Below, piece by piece: positions 43,139 through 44,451 of a stretch of 44,451 bases of DNA. How positions within the stretch are numbered: the first letter of the stretch is position 1; each line of letters begins with the position of its first letter. The DNA comes from Opitutia bacterium (lineage in GTDB: Bacteria > Verrucomicrobiota > Verrucomicrobiia > Opitutales > UBA953): positions 1-44,451 of the forward strand of contig BGOI01000013.1 of the NCBI GenBank assembly GCA_003569165.1, written 5' to 3'. The position numbers and the translations under genes are program-made. The notes beneath the pieces are model-generated. The model did not search any database. It was not told where the DNA came from and worked only from the letters and a program-made list of their open reading frames with translations.

Positions 43139-44451
43139 ACGACCCACGCTGCCATCGCGTCGAAGCGACCACCTCGCGTCGCGACTTCCTCTTCAGTGCC
43201 GGCCTCGGCCTGGGCGCCATGGCTTTCAGCGACCTGCTCGCCAAGGAGATTGTCGTCCCCGCCGCCGGCACCCCACTCCAACCCGGAGTCGGCCACATCA
43301 AGCCGCGCGCCAAGAGCGTGATCTTCCTCTTCATGGAAGGCGGCCCGTCGCAGATGGACCTCTACGATCCGAAGCCGCTGCTCAACAAGCTGGCCGGACA
43401 GCGCCTGCCTGACAGCTTCGGCTCCGTCATCACCGCGATGGGCGAATCGAAGTCCCCCCTGCTCGCCTCGAAGCGCGAATGGAAGCAGCACGGCCAGTCG
43501 GGCAATGGTTCTCGGACTGGAATCCCGCACATCGCGTCCTGTTCCGACGACCTCGCGGTCATCCGCTCCTGCAAGGCGGACGGCATCAACCACTCCGCCG
43601 GCGTCTGCCAGATGAACACCGGCTCCATCCTCGCAGGCAAGCCGTCGCTGGGCTCTTGGATCAACTACGGCATCGGCTCCGAGAACAGCAACCTACCTTC
43701 GTTCATCGTGATGCAGGATAACCAGAACACGGTCATCAACGGCCCGCGCAACTGGGGAGCCGGCTTCATGCCAGCGGTCTATCAGGGTGTGCGCATCTCG
43801 GGCGGCTCCGAGCCGATTCCGAACCTCAACACCCCCGAGGCCGTCAGCGCCGACCTGCAGAAGTCGAAGCTCCAGCTGATTAACAGCGTGAACAAGGATT
43901 TCGCCGCCCGCTACCCTGACCGCTCCGAGCTCGGCGCCCGCCTGGCCAGCTATGAGATGGCCGCCCGCATGCAGGCCGAAGCCCCTGGCGTCGTCGACCT
44001 GACCGGCGAGACCGAAGCCACCCGCAAACTCTACGGACTCGACGACAAGACCACCGAAGGCATGGGCCGTCTTTGCCTGCTCTCGCGCCGCATGGTCGAA
44101 CAAGGCGTCCGCTTCGTGCAAATCTATCATGGCGCCGGCTCCAAGTGGGATGCGCACGCCAAGAATCGAAAGCAACCACGCCGGTCTCTGCGCCTCGATG
44201 GACAAGCCCGTGGCCGGCCTGCTCAAGGACCTCAAGGCTCGCGGCATGCTCGAAGACACGCTTGTCGTCTGGGGTGGCGAATTCGGCCGCACCCCGATGT
44301 CCGAAAGGGCGACGGTCGCGACCACAACCCCACCGGCTTCACGATGTGGATGGCCGGCGGCGGCGTCAAAGGCGGCCAGACGATCGGCAGCACCGATGAC
44401 CTCGGCCTCCGCGCGGTCGAGAATCCGCTTCACGTCCACGACCTGCATGCG
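43135..44451 (+). CDS. DUF1501 protein, 3'-partial, several frameshifts
   Basis: DUF1501 protein, cut by the window end. Tat signal in the first 35 residues ([20 protein letters not shown]). Family motifs: [37 protein letters not shown] and [102 protein letters not shown]. Single-base indels near 43504, 43523, 44164 and 44306 pair up to restore the frame, so the reading frame remains open to the window end. Partner of the upstream PSD1 gene (ATGA overlap), the standard Planctomycetes/Verrucomicrobia pair. Confidence 0.9.
   Translation, partial: MNDPRCHRVEATTSRRDFLFSAGLGLGAMAFSDLLAKEIVVPAAGTPLQPGVGHIKPRAKSVIFLFMEGGPSQMDLYDPKPLLNKLAGQRLPDSFGSVITAMGESKSPLLASKREWKQHGQSGNGSRTGIPHIASCSDDLAVIRSCKADGINHSAGVCQMNTGSILAGKPSLGSWINYGIGSENSNLPSFIVMQDNQNTVINGPRNWGAGFMPAVYQGVRISGGSEPIPNLNTPEAVSADLQKSKLQLINSVNKDFAARYPDRSELGARLASYEMAARMQAEAPGVVDLTGETEATRKLYGLDDKTTEGMGRLCLLSRRMVEQGVRFVQIYHGAGSKWDAHAKNRKQPRRSLRLDGQARGRPAQGPQGSRHARRHACRLGWRIRPHPDVRKGDGRDHNPTGFTMWMAGGGVKGGQTIGSTDDLGLRAVENPLHVHDLHA

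Overview
High-G+C DNA from what looks like a Verrucomicrobiota bacterium, probably of the Opitutae type. This is inferred from gene content: two formylglycine sulfatases, a 3-keto-disaccharide hydrolase (DUF1080) protein, a PSCyt1/PSCyt2/PSD1 (DUF1549/DUF1553) plus DUF1501 pair, a redoxin/cytochrome c/Cu-monooxygenase-like fusion, an autotransporter with an autotransporter-associated repeat, and a PL10 pectate lyase. There is no phage, plasmid, IS, rRNA or CRISPR content. Both ends of the window cut genes.

Layout. 1-10.9 kb (+): exported carbohydrate-active genes (sialate O-acetylesterase, two sulfatases, DUF1080 protein, two alpha/beta hydrolases, NTF2-like protein), an O-methyltransferase and a redoxin/cytochrome/PHM-like protein, interrupted by tRNA-Pro(GGG) on the minus strand. 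11-14.6 kb: an FeS-BCP-type photolyase (-), a small membrane protein and a DUF2256 zinc-ribbon protein (+), and a DEAD-box RNA helicase (-). 14.9-22 kb: an NSS sodium symporter with its MetS-like small subunit, a large unknown secreted protein (-), aspS, an unknown protein plus a VF530/DUF2132 protein, and an RcnA-type Ni/Co exporter. 22.2-25.6 kb: a PhoX-like (DUF839) passenger fused to an autotransporter barrel. 25.6-35.2 kb (-): an eight-gene MoxR/DUF58/vWA operon that carries a 1178-aa exported protein and a proline-rich repeat protein. 36.2-38.8 kb (-): Maf, an unknown secreted protein, a TonB-like protein and an RluA-type pseudouridine synthase. 38.8 kb to the end (+): pectate lyase, the PSD1-type cytochrome protein and the start of a DUF1501 protein.

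How it works together. The two ends and the 4-11 kb block encode export, desulfation, deacetylation and cleavage of acidic or sulfated polysaccharide (pectin- or algal-type), with redox proteins typical of this phylum. The middle is housekeeping plus an envelope-associated ATPase/von Willebrand module that may be this window's least described system.

Sequence quality. About eighteen one-base gains or losses, almost all in short homopolymers, break otherwise well-conserved genes, including essential aspS. They are densest in the first 1.6 kb and last 1.4 kb. I treat them as assembly errors and annotate through them. Two signals recur between genes. Most start codons lack a Shine-Dalgarno sequence and several have a promoter -10 box about 6 nt upstream (leaderless mRNA). 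Short G/C-rich tandem motifs (CCCTRN hexamers and GCGGTTR heptamers) sit in the leaders.
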